From contig JALJCQ010000001.1 in assembly GCA_023091665.1 (NCBI GenBank), positions 1,240,001-1,304,000 on the forward strand: DNA of 64,000 bases, written 5' to 3'. The translations under genes were made by a program, and so were the position numbers. Shown here in pieces: positions 1 to 10,637 of the stretch (positions within the stretch are counted from its first letter, which is position 1; every line of letters begins with the position of its first letter). This DNA is from Pythium myriotylum (taxonomy: Eukaryota > Oomycota > Peronosporomycetes > Pythiales > Pythiaceae). The notes under the pieces were generated by a model. That model was not told the DNA's origin and searched no databases. It saw only the letters and a list, made by a program, of their open reading frames with translations.

Positions 1-2
1 AC

Positions 3-1043
3 GCAATTCTCACAGTCTCTATCCTTCTCTCACTTCGAGCAGATACCCAGTACTGGCTCGGGATTGATGATGCGAACACTTCAGCCACCCATCCATTCAA
101 GCAGTACATGCGGCAGTTGTCTGAGCGTGGCATGATTACAAACTTCTCGACGCGTACGTCTGTGTACGATGTCCATCGCATGATCGAAGAGCACCGAAAA
201 TCGGTTGTCGATTTTTCTGCCCTCAGACTCGAGTGTGTGATTGCACAAGGGGCAACCTCCATAGTAATGCGTGGTTTGCTCCGGTCAAACAAACCTATTG
301 CCCTCAAGATCTACACTTCTGTGCAAGTAACGGATGAGGAAGTGCGACGGTTCTCTCGTGAGACGGCTCTTAATGTTCAACTGTCGCATCCAAATATCGT
401 CAAGTTCTACGGTCTCTGTGTCGTGCCCCCGTCTATCTCTTTGGTGTTCGAGTTCTGTGAGTACGGTGGTCTTGATGGTGTGCTGAGTAACGGCAGTATG
501 CACTCGCTTTCGACGAAACTGAGAGCGTGGCTTGATGCTTGTCGGGCTGTAGCGTACTTGCACAGTTTCACTCCACCGCTCCTTCATCGCGACATTAAGA
601 CGGACAACTTCCTTGTCGGCCAAGACTTCACACTCAAGCTGGCTGATTTCGGGGAGGCCAACTTGCTCAAGCCACGTACGGATGGCACGATGACAATCGC
701 AGGCACGGTAGACTACATGGCACCCGAGATGATTCTAGGTGGAAAGACCGCTCGATACGGCACTGGTGTGGATGTCTACAGCCTAATGATCACGCTATGG
801 CAGATCATGGTGCCCGATCGGAGTCCGTGGGAAGGTCGCTCGCATCTGGAAGTGTATACCTGTGTCACTAATGGCGAGCGTCCTCCGTTGCTGCCGAGCA
901 TCCCCAGTGGCTGTGCTGAGATCCTGGAGGCTGGTTGGGTCGCAAACCCATCTGAGCGTGTGGCCGTGGAGGACATCATCGCAAAGGTCCACCAGTTGTG
1001 GCTGCTCTCGACCCACCAGAAGACACTCAAACGCACCAAGTGA
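3..1043 (+). CDS. TKL-type protein kinase, 5' partial
   Basis: C-terminal catalytic part of a serine/threonine (tyrosine kinase-like) protein kinase. The frame is open from base 3, so the gene probably starts left of the window; the first in-window ATG (108) is not necessarily the start. The kinase domain fills what is visible: degenerate glycine-rich loop (IAQGATSIVMRG), ATP-binding lysine in IALKIY, catalytic loop HRDIKTDNFLV near 586-618, the metal-binding motif DFGEANL and the APE-type motif MAPEM. All key catalytic residues are present, so it is predicted active. Oomycetes have a large expanded TKL family, often with N-terminal receptor, ankyrin or leucine-rich regions; any such region here is outside the window. 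The exact substrate and subfamily cannot be judged. Confidence 0.85.
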   Translation, partial: AILTVSILLSLRADTQYWLGIDDANTSATHPFKQYMRQLSERGMITNFSTRTSVYDVHRMIEEHRKSVVDFSALRLECVIAQGATSIVMRGLLRSNKPIALKIYTSVQVTDEEVRRFSRETALNVQLSHPNIVKFYGLCVVPPSISLVFEFCEYGGLDGVLSNGSMHSLSTKLRAWLDACRAVAYLHSFTPPLLHRDIKTDNFLVGQDFTLKLADFGEANLLKPRTDGTMTIAGTVDYMAPEMILGGKTARYGTGVDVYSLMITLWQIMVPDRSPWEGRSHLEVYTCVTNGERPPLLPSIPSGCAEILEAGWVANPSERVAVEDIIAKVHQLWLLSTHQKTLKRTK

Positions 1044-2196
1044 GACGAGCAGATTTTCGCGCTGTTATTTCAGTATACTCGTTGGTTGTTGTAAATAGGA
1101 AGCTGAAAAATGTGCTCGAATTCCTCGGTTTTGGATTCCCATTGGCGTGGGAGCATGGCAACGATGTACGATAGCGACGACGAGCGCTCGACTGAGTTCT
1201 ACGGTTTCGACTACGACTCGCACGACGGGCTTCGTGGCGACGTCGAGCGAGTAGAAGTTCCTCTTGCACTGGTTCGACGATGCACCCCACGGCTTCCGCA
1301 TCGCTGAGAACTGGTGATTGGACTCGAGCATGCGTGATCTCGGACGACATGGAGGCACAGACTAGTGGATCGACGTGGACTATGAAGTCGGGCTCCTCAT
1401 CGGCCGTTCACTTGAGGCTTTATCCATCCAAATCAATGATGTTGGCGAGAGGTGCCATGAAGAACGCCTTCCACATGGCCTCAAGGTATGCACACCTCGA
1501 CTCGTCGAGCTTTCGCATCGAAATCTGGACCCTCCGATACAACATACTAACACAAGATGGTTCTTTTGTCATTGGAACTTGGGGACATTCATGGTCTCCC
1601 AGTGGAGGAACTGGAGATGTTCTTAGGATACATGGATGATTAAAGTGCACTCAATCCCATCCAAACAAATTGGACCAAACTTCGCTTTGGTAAGGGATGG
1701 GGCAGAGAATTTGGATCCGAGACTGTCGCAATCTTGTAGAGGATTCGAAATGGCCAGCAAAACCTACTCGTTTGAGAACTCATTCATCGCGAGCTTCAAA
1801 TACAAGCGCTCTCGAAGTTATCGATCAAGAGTCGTCGGATTTTACCGTTCCTTCATGTAAACCTCCTTTAAAAAAATCTTACAGCCGTCGTGATTATACA
1901 GACGTACTTGCGCTCACTGTCAACAATATATCGTATATGCGATCCATGCCAAGTTTGTTTCGACGACTTTGCCGTGGGCCAGCTGGTCGTTGCGGTTCTC
2001 AAAGGAAGCACAGGACTCGGAAATCGCAACGATCGATGCCCTACCCATAGGCAGCCACCGGAACGGCTCGGCGTGGTGTGGCTCGTGCGTGTTTATCAGT
2101 CGACCGGGTGTATTGTTCATCTCAATACCAGGAGTAGTACAACTGTTGTGATGGATTCCAACGGTCAAGCGGATATTTATGCTGTCTCCTTTCAGC
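1044..2196. other. Gene-poor stretch with decayed coding traces
   Basis: About 1.15 kb between the kinase stop and the 3' end of the ABC transporter gene. Short open frames on the plus strand (1110-1307, 1375-1626, 1636-1860, 1890-2225) change frame repeatedly and have no consistent splice pattern. I recognise no complete gene. The right third holds the SET-like relic listed separately; the left part may be a relic of another gene but I cannot name it. Confidence 0.4.
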
Positions 2197-2200
2197 CTAG
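1890..2200 (+). pseudogene. Possible relic of a SET-domain protein
   Basis: The frame at 1890-2225 contains phrases reminiscent of small SET-domain proteins: DDFAVGQLVVAVLKGST, then RNDR, and near the end TTVVMDSNGQADIYAV, which resembles the part of a SET domain that follows the NHSCDPN motif. The NHSC motif itself is not readable and the start is missing. The end runs into the 3' end of the oppositely oriented ABC transporter gene. I interpret it as a degraded remnant. The match is from memory of family patterns, so this is a weak call. Confidence 0.3.
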
Positions 2201-5200
2201 TATACCAGCTGAGCGTTTTCAATAAGATCGAAAAACTCTCCGTCCCCAGAGGTGACGAGCTCGTCCACTGTTCCGAAGCCCTGAACTTGGCCCTCAGAAA
2301 TAACGAGCAGTTTATCAAACTTGAGTACCGCGTCGATCCGGTGGGAGATGCACAACAAAGTCATATCCGGTTCCAAGCTCTGGCAGACCACCCTCTGCAC
2401 GCTGAAGTCTGTCTCTTGATCAGTAGCGGTCGTGGCTTCGTCAAGGAAGACGACTTTTGTGCGCAGGATAAGTGCCCTCGCCAGACAAAGCAGCTGACGC
2501 TCACCATTGCTCCATGCATTGACGACGTCTTCCAACGCTGCATCCAGCTGTCGAGGGATACGACGGATTGCAGGTTTGAGCCCTGTTTTCTCAAGCACGG
2601 TCCACAGTTCAAAATCATCCAGTGAAGCGGCTCCGTCATTCTCAGGCGAAGCGAATGGATCAAGATACTCGCGAATTGAACCAGAACAAAACACTGGATT
2701 TGGCGGCAGGTATGAGACCTTGGACCGAAGGATGCCGAGTTCAACGCGGGTGATGTCCACACCATCCAAGATGATTGTCCCTCGCGTAGGATTATTGACT
2801 CGAAGAAGTGCCATCGCAAGCGACGACTTTCCGGCACCACTGCGACCAATAATACCAATACGCTCTCCTCGCTGGACGTGGAAGCTCACATCTCGGAGCG
2901 TCAGGTGCGCGTACTGATTCAGCTGAGTCTGACGACCCGGAACGATGTAGTGACCGTATTGGAAGTCGACATGTGAGAATGAAAGCGCTCCATTACGTGG
3001 CCATAGAATCGGATCCACAAGAGCCAGCGGGAGTTCGGGATTGGCTGAGATTTCTGGCTCGAGGTGGATGTATTCGAACACCCTCTGTAGACACACCAAA
3101 TTCTTTTCAAGAGCATTCCAGTGCACGAAAACATTCTGAAGGTCATCGCGGAGATTTAAAAGCAGAAGCAGCAACAGCCCAATGGTGGCAGGGCGAGATG
3201 CATCAGCGTCATGCCCAAAACAGATGAGACCGACGAGAAGAGTGCCTGTGATAAGATTTTCAAGAAGAAGCGAGCGCATTGCGAGCCACGACTCGTAACA
3301 CCAGATTGTCCATGAGATGCGCGTCATGCGATCAAGAAACTCGGCAAATCGCTCGGTTATTCTCTCACGCTGAGCGGCCCCGAACGCGCGAATTGTCGAC
3401 TTTCCGACAATCGACTCCGAGACAAATGTGAAGATAGGGGACATAGCCTCGCGATGCATGAGGAAAAGCTCGCTACTCGGCCGGTTGGAGCGCACCCCAA
3501 CCATCCACACCAGAGAGACCACGCATGTTGTGAGTATGAAGTTACCGAACGTGATCGCTAGCCACACATTGAAGGATGTCAGTGGCTCCAGACCGAGTGC
3601 CTCCATCTCTGTGACTTTTTGCTGGTTTGCCATGCTCGACTTGATAATGTGTCCAGACATCCATCCAAAGGAGGCAAACAGAGCACAGTAGCAACCGAAG
3701 AAGGTCTTGAGCAACGCGAAAACGCAGTCCTGGAGTGTCGAGTCCACGGCTTGGAGATCGCGACAGTACCGGTTCAGGAGCTTGCCTACCGTTGTCTCAG
3801 CAAAAAAACTCAATCTGGTCTGCAAAAGCGATGTTGTCATCGCACGGAAGAGTCTATCTGAGACCCCTTGCGAAAAATTGAACGTTGCATACGCGGTGAC
3901 TAAGAAAGAGATGGCGCTGGTGAGAACCAGTGCCACATACTGGTGGAATGCATCCATGGATGCGTCAAATGCCTCTTCGCTCGAATAATTCTTGCTGTTG
4001 CGGAGAATGCTGTACTGACTCATCCAGCGGCTGAACGAATAGATGCTGGCAGTTGAGAGGACTTGAGTGAGGAGATGGAGAATGACAACGACGAATAGCC
4101 GCCAGGGTGACCGGCTGTGTGAAAGATATTCCTGAATGACAGCTTTGCGCCAGCATCTGCGATCACTCTCGTCTTGGTGGAGAATTCGTCGTGACGACTG
4201 AATGGAATTCTGCGCCGCTCTCGAGGTTGGAGACGGAAACGTCGCAGTTGTGAGGTTCGAGAGAGCCTGAATTTCCAAGACTTGAGGTTGTAGGCAAACA
4301 CTTGGATCTAAGATCAGTCCGGTGAGCTGTGATCCGTCCTTTGCAAGAGATTGTGGACGTCGTTGCCGTCCCAAGCGGTCGCTTGCTGCAAGGAGGCGAC
4401 GGCGTCGCGAAACAAACTCCTGCGTTTTGATATTCTTTTGGACGGGTGCTGTAGAATTGCTGACTTTACCGAAGGTCGAGAGTCGGCGATTTGGTGTTTG
4501 TTCTTCTTGTGGTCGAACAATTTCCATTCCTTCCATGAGGACGGTACGATCGACGTATTCTGACATGATCACTTCTGGATTGTGGCTTGCGAGGATAATG
4601 CTTTTGTTCTGAAGAACTCGTCCCATACACTTGAGAAGAATTTCGCATTGCACAATGCTATCAACACTATCGAGAGGGCTATCCAGAACGTAAATATCAG
4701 CATCAGCATAGCATGCTCGAGCTAACGCGATCCGAGATTGTTGACCACTGGAAATGCTCACGTAGCTCCGCGAGCCAACAGTTGTCTGGTCCCCTTGAGG
4801 CAGTGCCCGGATATCCTGAAGCAACTCACACGCATTCAGCACATTCCAGTAGCGCTCAGGGTCAAAAGCTCGCCCAAACAACACATTTTCGCGGACAGTC
4901 GTCGACTGGATCCACGGCGACTGAGAGCAGTAAGCGATCGACCCCACAACCTCAGCTTTGCCACGCGTCTTGTGCATCAACCCTATTATTGCTTTGAGCA
5001 GCACTGACTTGCCACTGCCGACCTTGCCATGAACGACAATGAACTCACCCCGTCTCACTCGCAGGCTGATGTAGTCGAGCAGCGGCTCCATCTCTGATTG
5101 ACTAGGAATCGAAAAGCTCGCATTAACGAGAGCAACCACCTCATGATCCGCTGCCACCGGTTCTTCTAAGACGACGGCAGCTTTGTCATCTCCACATACA

Positions 5201-6555
5201 TTAGGAAAGAGGCACGGTCGGGTGTCTCGAGCCAGGAAGTCAAATGGCAAGCTCGACGGAACGTGGCAGGCAACAGGCACGACATCTTGGATACGTCCCA
5301 GCGACATGCGGAACTCGAGACACGTGCGAAACACCGACACGAGTTCTACAAATGCGTCGTTAATCGCGTGGAAGATCGCGACCGCAGCAAACGTTTGCGC
5401 CGGTGTGGTAAGCATACGGGTCGATGAGTACGCGATGATGGCTCCAGTGGCAATAAGGTTAAATGAAGGTGCTGCCCATGTTAGTGACATTCGAAGTGTG
5501 CGGATGATTGTATACCGCTCAAGAATGCGCTGCTCCTCTCGTCGGATCGCCTCGACACCCGCTAGCACACGGTTCTGCCATGCATTCAACTTGACGCCAA
5601 GAATCTGGTCAAACATTCCGTAAAGTTCAGCGAATCGTTTGTCTGAGATGCGGATCCACTCTCGGAGGAGCCACGTTTCCCTGATGTTGAGAAGCTGAAT
5701 GACCAGATATATCGCGGGACACACGACAAAGATGCCAGTGAAGGCCTGGCCGATGATCACGTTGAAGATGTAGCACAATCCCACCAGCACCAGGGGTAGT
5801 GACCACACCCGATGGAAGATTTTAATGATCTTCGAGACGGTTTCTAGGTCGGTGGCGAACAAGTTGGTCGCGTCCTCGGCGTTTTGGCGACCCATGCGAT
5901 GGCCTGTGCCCTTGAGCACGCTCTCCAAGAGGAGAATATTGAGTGGTCCAGTGGTGCGCACCAACGCGTAGTTGAGTAGAAAGTCCGCCCACCCTAGCAA
6001 GAAGGACCTCATGAAGCGGGCGACCAGCAAGATCCCGGTCCACAGCGTGCCGCGCGACCACAGATCGTCGAATCCGCCATTGCCAGCCGCGTCAACCACT
6101 CGGTACACCGCGACAGGCGTGATCAACTCGCACGCGACGGACGCGACTGTGAGCAGCCCGCTCACGAGCAGAATGCCAGTCTGTGTGACGTGGAAGGCGC
6201 GCACGACGCATTGGAGGTTCTCGACCTTGAGCTTGAAGTAGTGTGCACACACGAGGCTCATGGAGCTGATGTCAAGCGCCCACGTATCCTCCACGCGCAG
6301 CGGGCGCTCGGCGCACACGGTGGTGAGGTACTCACACCACGAGAAGAAGATGACGGACCACCAGGACGAGCGGATGGCCTGTCGCGACGACAGCGGCGAG
6401 GACGGCGAGCCCAACAACGGCGTGTCTTCGTCGTCTGGGGCCGAGGGCACGCCTGTCGCTCGCGGCGCCGCATCGTCGTCGGCGTAGACGTCAATGGCAG
6501 ACGGCGCACGCCGTAGCGCCGCGGGCGCCACTGTGCCGTAGCTCTTCATCTTCAA
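2197..6555 (-). CDS. ABCC-type (MRP-like) ABC transporter
   Basis: Full-length ABC exporter of 1452 aa in one exon. Order: cytosolic N-terminus, membrane domain 1 (about residues 130-430), nucleotide-binding domain 1 with Walker A GKVGSGKS near residue 510, signature SSGQQ and Walker B VLDSPLDSVD; then membrane domain 2 (about 830-1160) and nucleotide-binding domain 2 with Walker A GRSGAGKS near 1235, signature SNGERQ and Walker B VVFLDEATTATD. The arrangement and the asymmetry of the two ATP sites (weak acidic residue after Walker B in domain 1) are typical of ABCC/MRP transporters, which export organic anions and glutathione conjugates or act in vacuoles. The TMD0 extension of long MRPs is absent. 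The first ATG of the frame is used; no competing start is evident. Substrate unknown. Confidence 0.93.
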   Translation of the reverse strand: MKMKSYGTVAPAALRRAPSAIDVYADDDAAPRATGVPSAPDDEDTPLLGSPSSPLSSRQAIRSSWWSVIFFSWCEYLTTVCAERPLRVEDTWALDISSMSLVCAHYFKLKVENLQCVVRAFHVTQTGILLVSGLLTVASVACELITPVAVYRVVDAAGNGGFDDLWSRGTLWTGILLVARFMRSFLLGWADFLLNYALVRTTGPLNILLLESVLKGTGHRMGRQNAEDATNLFATDLETVSKIIKIFHRVWSLPLVLVGLCYIFNVIIGQAFTGIFVVCPAIYLVIQLLNIRETWLLREWIRISDKRFAELYGMFDQILGVKLNAWQNRVLAGVEAIRREEQRILERYTIIRTLRMSLTWAAPSFNLIATGAIIAYSSTRMLTTPAQTFAAVAIFHAINDAFVELVSVFRTCLEFRMSLGRIQDVVPVACHVPSSLPFDFLARDTRPCLFPNVCGDDKAAVVLEEPVAADHEVVALVNASFSIPSQSEMEPLLDYISLRVRRGEFIVVHGKVGSGKSVLLKAIIGLMHKTRGKAEVVGSIAYCSQSPWIQSTTVRENVLFGRAFDPERYWNVLNACELLQDIRALPQGDQTTVGSRSYVSISSGQQSRIALARACYADADIYVLDSPLDSVDSIVQCEILLKCMGRVLQNKSIILASHNPEVIMSEYVDRTVLMEGMEIVRPQEEQTPNRRLSTFGKVSNSTAPVQKNIKTQEFVSRRRRLLAASDRLGRQRRPQSLAKDGSQLTGLILDPSVCLQPQVLEIQALSNLTTATFPSPTSRAAQNSIQSSRRILHQDESDRRCWRKAVIQEYLSHSRSPWRLFVVVILHLLTQVLSTASIYSFSRWMSQYSILRNSKNYSSEEAFDASMDAFHQYVALVLTSAISFLVTAYATFNFSQGVSDRLFRAMTTSLLQTRLSFFAETTVGKLLNRYCRDLQAVDSTLQDCVFALLKTFFGCYCALFASFGWMSGHIIKSSMANQQKVTEMEALGLEPLTSFNVWLAITFGNFILTTCVVSLVWMVGVRSNRPSSELFLMHREAMSPIFTFVSESIVGKSTIRAFGAAQRERITERFAEFLDRMTRISWTIWCYESWLAMRSLLLENLITGTLLVGLICFGHDADASRPATIGLLLLLLLNLRDDLQNVFVHWNALEKNLVCLQRVFEYIHLEPEISANPELPLALVDPILWPRNGALSFSHVDFQYGHYIVPGRQTQLNQYAHLTLRDVSFHVQRGERIGIIGRSGAGKSSLAMALLRVNNPTRGTIILDGVDITRVELGILRSKVSYLPPNPVFCSGSIREYLDPFASPENDGAASLDDFELWTVLEKTGLKPAIRRIPRQLDAALEDVVNAWSNGERQLLCLARALILRTKVVFLDEATTATDQETDFSVQRVVCQSLEPDMTLLCISHRIDAVLKFDKLLVISEGQVQGFGTVDELVTSGDGEFFDLIENAQLVY

Positions 6556-6912
6556 CGCGAGATTGCTGGGGAGTGAACTAGGGGAAGCGACCGTGCAACG
6601 CCAGACGAAGATTACGACCGACTTGAGGAGGTCATGGGGAAGAGTGACGGTGTCGGATTGTTGGTCGAAGCCACCTTTGGAAGATGATGGATGCGAGATC
6701 AGCTACGAGAGGCGACTTGCATGGAACAAGCGCGGGTGAAGCGAAGGATCAAGGAACAGCATATGAAGAGAAAAAGGTATCTATGTCCCTCGTGGGAGGC
6801 CCTACGCACGACGTCCTAGAGAGCTTGCAGAGAAGACACTTCGCGTGTGCCATTTCTATCACCGGAGTCCCACAGGCCGCCGCGAGCTTCCCCGCCACGA
6901 GGTGGCTCACGT
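6556..6912. other. Intergenic, ABC transporter 5' side and SEC63 3' side
   Basis: About 357 bp holding the presumed promoter of the minus-strand ABC transporter and the 3' end of the minus-strand SEC63 gene. I see no RNA gene, repeat or further coding exon. Confidence 0.4.
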
Positions 6913-8761
6913 TTACTTGTCCTTCTTGGTCTCTGTGTCATCCTGTTCGTCTTCACTATCACTCGAGTCGGCCGCGTTCATGACCTGCTCGAAAAGCGTT
7001 GGCTCGTTGTCCAGCTCCAAGTCCTCTGGGTGGGGCTGGTACACGGGCAGCGACGCCTGGGGTACAACATTGAACTACACAAGAGCCACCCGTCAGTTCC
7101 CATCGAAATGCTCAGTCATCCATATGAACATTTCCTACCTTTGCAAGCGCACGCAGATCCAGACCAACGTACGAGTCGCACTTCACAAAAATGTCGAGCT
7201 GGTAGGTGCCAGCCTTCGGCGGTGCTTGCAGCTGCAGCTTCAGTTCACCCTCACGCTCCTGGGACGTAATCTTGCCGAATGCATGCAGGTGGTTCGCCTT
7301 GACGTCACCAATGATACAGAACCAGCGCTCGAGCTTCGGGTACGGGAAGTGGGGGGCGTACACCAAATCACATGTATCGCCTTCCTTGACGTTCTTGCGC
7401 GTCAACTTAATTGTCACCGTCATGATGTCTCCTTCGGCGATCTCCTCCTCGTCCTCGACTCCAATCGTGATCTGCAGGTCCATGTTCGGCAGCATATTGC
7501 ACACGCTGTTGACTTCGGCACGCTGCGCATCGGTCAGTTCGGACAATCCCTTGCGCGATTCCGCGTCCTGGTCCACGTACTGGTGCATGCTACGCACGGC
7601 GTTTTTGCCACTGATGATGTGACGCACCTCGTTTTCGGTCAAGTGCGGAAGCTGCAGGAACGGCGGGTCCTTGAACCACAGCGACTGGGTGAGGAACTGC
7701 TCCATCTCGATCAAGTTGAGCGTAGTCTGGAGCCAGGCCTTGCCAACGGAGATTTCCATCATGCCGTCAACCAGCGGGATGACCTTCTTGAGCATCAAAT
7801 CGAGATCGCCCTTGAGCGTTGGGCTCAGCTTTTCACGGAGGAAATGCGCGTGGAGCAAGATGTTGGCCTTGTTAATCGACGGGTGGTTGAACTTTGGCTT
7901 CATAATCATATCGATCTGCTTGAATTTCTTGAACAGGCTGCTCAGCTCGGCCTCATCAGTCGCGTGCTTTGGAACTTCGCGGAACTCGGCCGAGCCGGCG
8001 AGAATCTCGGGCAGCAGACGTGGGTGCGCGTTCTCGGACATGGCGTAGTTGAAAAAGCCGTAGGTATCGTACATGATCATGCTGTCACCGTACTTCTTCG
8101 AGTGGGAGTACCAAAGCGCAACACACGAGGGGATAGCAATGACGAGAATAATCAGGTACAGGAACAGCACAATGTTGTGGTTTGCAGGGTCGAGAAGGAA
8201 AGTGGGCAGACCGATCGAAAGCTGCAGCGCCTGGCGACCGTCGGGGTTGCCAAACTTCTCGTAGTTGGCCTTGGCGACCTCGTCGGTCAACGCTTCGTAG
8301 GCCTTCGCGACGAGCATGAACTTCTGGTCAGCGACAGCATCGCCAATGTTCTTGTCCGGGTGGTAGAGCAGTGACATTTTGCGGTAGGCGCGCTTGATTT
8401 CCTTCTCGCTGGCGCCCGATGCAATGCCAAGAATGGCGAACGGGTCGAACGACTTGATCTCCGAGTCGTCCTTGAGCAGAATCGCGGCCCGGTAGAGGCC
8501 GTACCACATGACAACGAGCACGAGCAGGTTGAGGAGGAAGAAGGGCGAGAAGATGTTGGAGAGCTTGGTCTTCTCGGCGAGCATTTGCTTCATCTTGCGC
8601 TTCTCCTTCTCGCAGCGCACATTTGTCATGTCGATGAGCTTCTCCTTGAAGACGAGCCCATAGAGGATGCGCCGCAGCGAGAGGTACGTCGCGGGCACGA
8701 CATAGAGCGCGCCGAGCGATATGGAGAAGTAGTAGAAGGCCGAGTTGTCGTACTCCAACAT
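6913..8761 (-). CDS. SEC63: SEC63, ER translocon J-domain protein
   Basis: Subunit of the Sec61/Sec62/Sec63 post-translational translocon in the ER membrane; its J domain recruits and activates the luminal Hsp70 BiP. Two exons, 8761-7139 and 7074-6913, with a 64-nt GT-AG intron; 594 aa. Visible features: two N-terminal membrane segments, a J domain with the essential HPD triplet (YHPDKN, about residue 132), a third membrane segment (NIVLFLYLIILVIAIPS), the Brl/Sec63 region, and an acidic C-terminal tail (DSSDSEDEQDD) contributed by exon 2, as expected for Sec62 binding. The start MLEYDNSAF is preferred over upstream in-frame codons because it places the first membrane segment at the usual distance. 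Divergent from the BuGZ gene across a shared roughly 490-bp promoter. Confidence 0.95.
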
Positions 8762-9254
8762 GGTCGCGCCGGCGGGGGGTTTCCTCCTTCCGTGGAACTG
8801 GCTGAGTGACGCGAGTAGCTGTTGGCGGGTGCACGGCACGGCAACGAGACACGTGGAAGAACTCCGAACAGTTACGAACGGAACACCAGAGGTTTGTAAC
8901 GGATGGATACGCGGCCGAGAAACGGACAGGGTACCCTCCGATTCTTGCGCGAGATGGTGCCCCGAGTCAGTGATGGGTGGCCAGAGACATCCATGTTGCG
9001 ATGGATGGCCTCTCGATCGGCGCCGAGATGGATGTGGGCGCGGGAGTCTGCTCTGTCTTCTTGACCCGTGACGTGCGTGGTTTGACGCACCGCGTGTGGT
9101 CTGGCACACTAAACGCCTGGGGGTACAGTCTCACGAGGGTACGATCGGTTTTTGGAGAGCGAGAGTTGAACTGCTTAGAAAGAAATCATAGAAATGCGTT
9201 TCTGGAATCTCGAACGGGGAATGGTCGAAGGGCAACCTGTCGGGAACTCGGACC
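8762..9254. promoter_or_regulatory. Shared divergent promoter region SEC63 / BuGZ-like
   Basis: 493 bp between two start codons pointing away from each other, so both 5' UTRs and promoters must lie here. No TATA element or known operator was recognised. Confidence 0.45.
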
Positions 9255-10637
9255 ATGGGGAAGAAGAAGCGCCGAGAGGACGCGCCCGAGGCGGCGCAGC
9301 GCCGCATCTACTGCTACTACTGCGACCGCGTCTTCGACGACGAGAAGATCCTGATCCAGCACCAGAAAGCGCGCCATTTCAAATGCCACATCTGCCACAA
9401 GAAGCTCAGCACGTCGAGCGGCATGGTCATCCACATGATGCAAGTCCACAAGGAGTCGATCAAGACGGTGCCGAACGCCAAAGAAGGGCGCGACAGCGTG
9501 GATCTGGAGATCTACGGCATGGAGGGCGTTCCGGGAGAGACAAGCGCCTACGCAGGTAGAGTAGTCGCTTTGAAAACTGGGCATTTGTGGGCGAGGAGCT
9601 GCCACTCCTTCGCCGAGACGAGAGGCTGGAGCCAATACGTAGTGCCATATATCGGTGCCTCTGTGTGCAGAGCTTAGGTGCGTGCACGTGCATGCTAGCT
9701 CGTCCGAGATTGGCCATAGACTCTGAGCCCCTGTCACCAGAGAGATTGTTGGGTTTGCCGACTCACATCAATTTGTACCTTTGTAGACCCAAATAAGCGA
9801 CTTCGTATGGACGGAGTCCCGCCTCCTCCCATGGGGTTCCCTCCAGGGATGATGCCTGGCGGATTCCCCCCTCGTCCACCTCCACCCCCACATCTTCAAG
9901 TGCCTGGTATGATGGGGATGCGTCCTCCTCCGCCGGGGCCACCCCCGCGACCACTCTTTGCGCCGGGTGGTGTCGTTCCCCCGCATCTAGCTACTGCTCC
10001 AGGCTTCCCGCCGCAGATCCCAGCCGCTCCTGGACAACCACCGTACGTTGCTGTACTCCCGCGTGGCTGCTAAAACTCTGAATGTCGTAACCTATCCAAT
10101 GATTACTCAACAGGTATGGCGCACCACCCCCTTGGACGATGGGCGTGCCGGGGGCGATTCCAGTTCCCGGAACTGCTACTGTACCTCCGACGGGCTACCC
10201 TCCTTTTCCTCGCCCTGGGTTCCCGCCGCCAGTCGCCGTCCCAGGTGCGGTTCCTGCAGTTCCAACCCCCGTTGATGTCTCAACCACCAATGGAGCGGAG
10301 GCATCTGGACCAGCAAAGCCTGATGGAATGGTTTTCTACGAGGAGGAAGTGTCGATGGTAAGGAGACGATTTTACATATTCGAATGCACCAGATCACCTG
10401 ATGGATCGTGTGTCGTACAGGAGGAGAAGCGAGCTCTACGACCAAAATACGGTTACAAACCTCTCGAGGCAGTGAGTGCGTCGAACTAGTGGATGCTAAC
10501 TCTCAATACGATCTACTACTAAACTCTCGACTTCTCTTCTTCACCCTTGTAAGTCGGCGCAATCTGTTAAATGCATGGCGCATTTTGTGACGCTTTCAAT
10601 TCAAGCGTCAGGGTATCCACCGTACTTAGAGCAATAG
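9255..10637 (+). CDS. BuGZ/ZNF207-like zinc finger protein with GLEBS motif
   Basis: Homologue of ZNF207/BuGZ (plant SUF4 family), which in animals binds microtubules and carries Bub3 to kinetochores. Exons 9255-9555, 9787-10042, 10114-10357, 10421-10471 and probably 10554-10637. Exon 1 encodes two C2H2 fingers in the highly conserved context [18 protein letters not shown] and CHICHKKL, followed by YGMEGVP. Exons 2-3 encode a Pro/Gly/Met-rich low-complexity region, the kind that drives phase separation in BuGZ. Exons 3 and 4 join to give [16 protein letters not shown], matching the GLEBS Bub3-binding motif. The last intron has a good donor (GTGAGT), a branch-like TGCTAAC and a pyrimidine tract but an AAG acceptor; if it is not spliced, the protein ends at 10489. 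With splicing the last codons overlap the converging MLO-like gene by 37 bp. Confidence 0.85.

Noticed and set aside
6845..8374. 509-aa open frame on the plus strand
   Set aside because: It is the antisense of SEC63, whose J domain, membrane segments and acidic tail are all on the minus strand; the plus frame has no domain.
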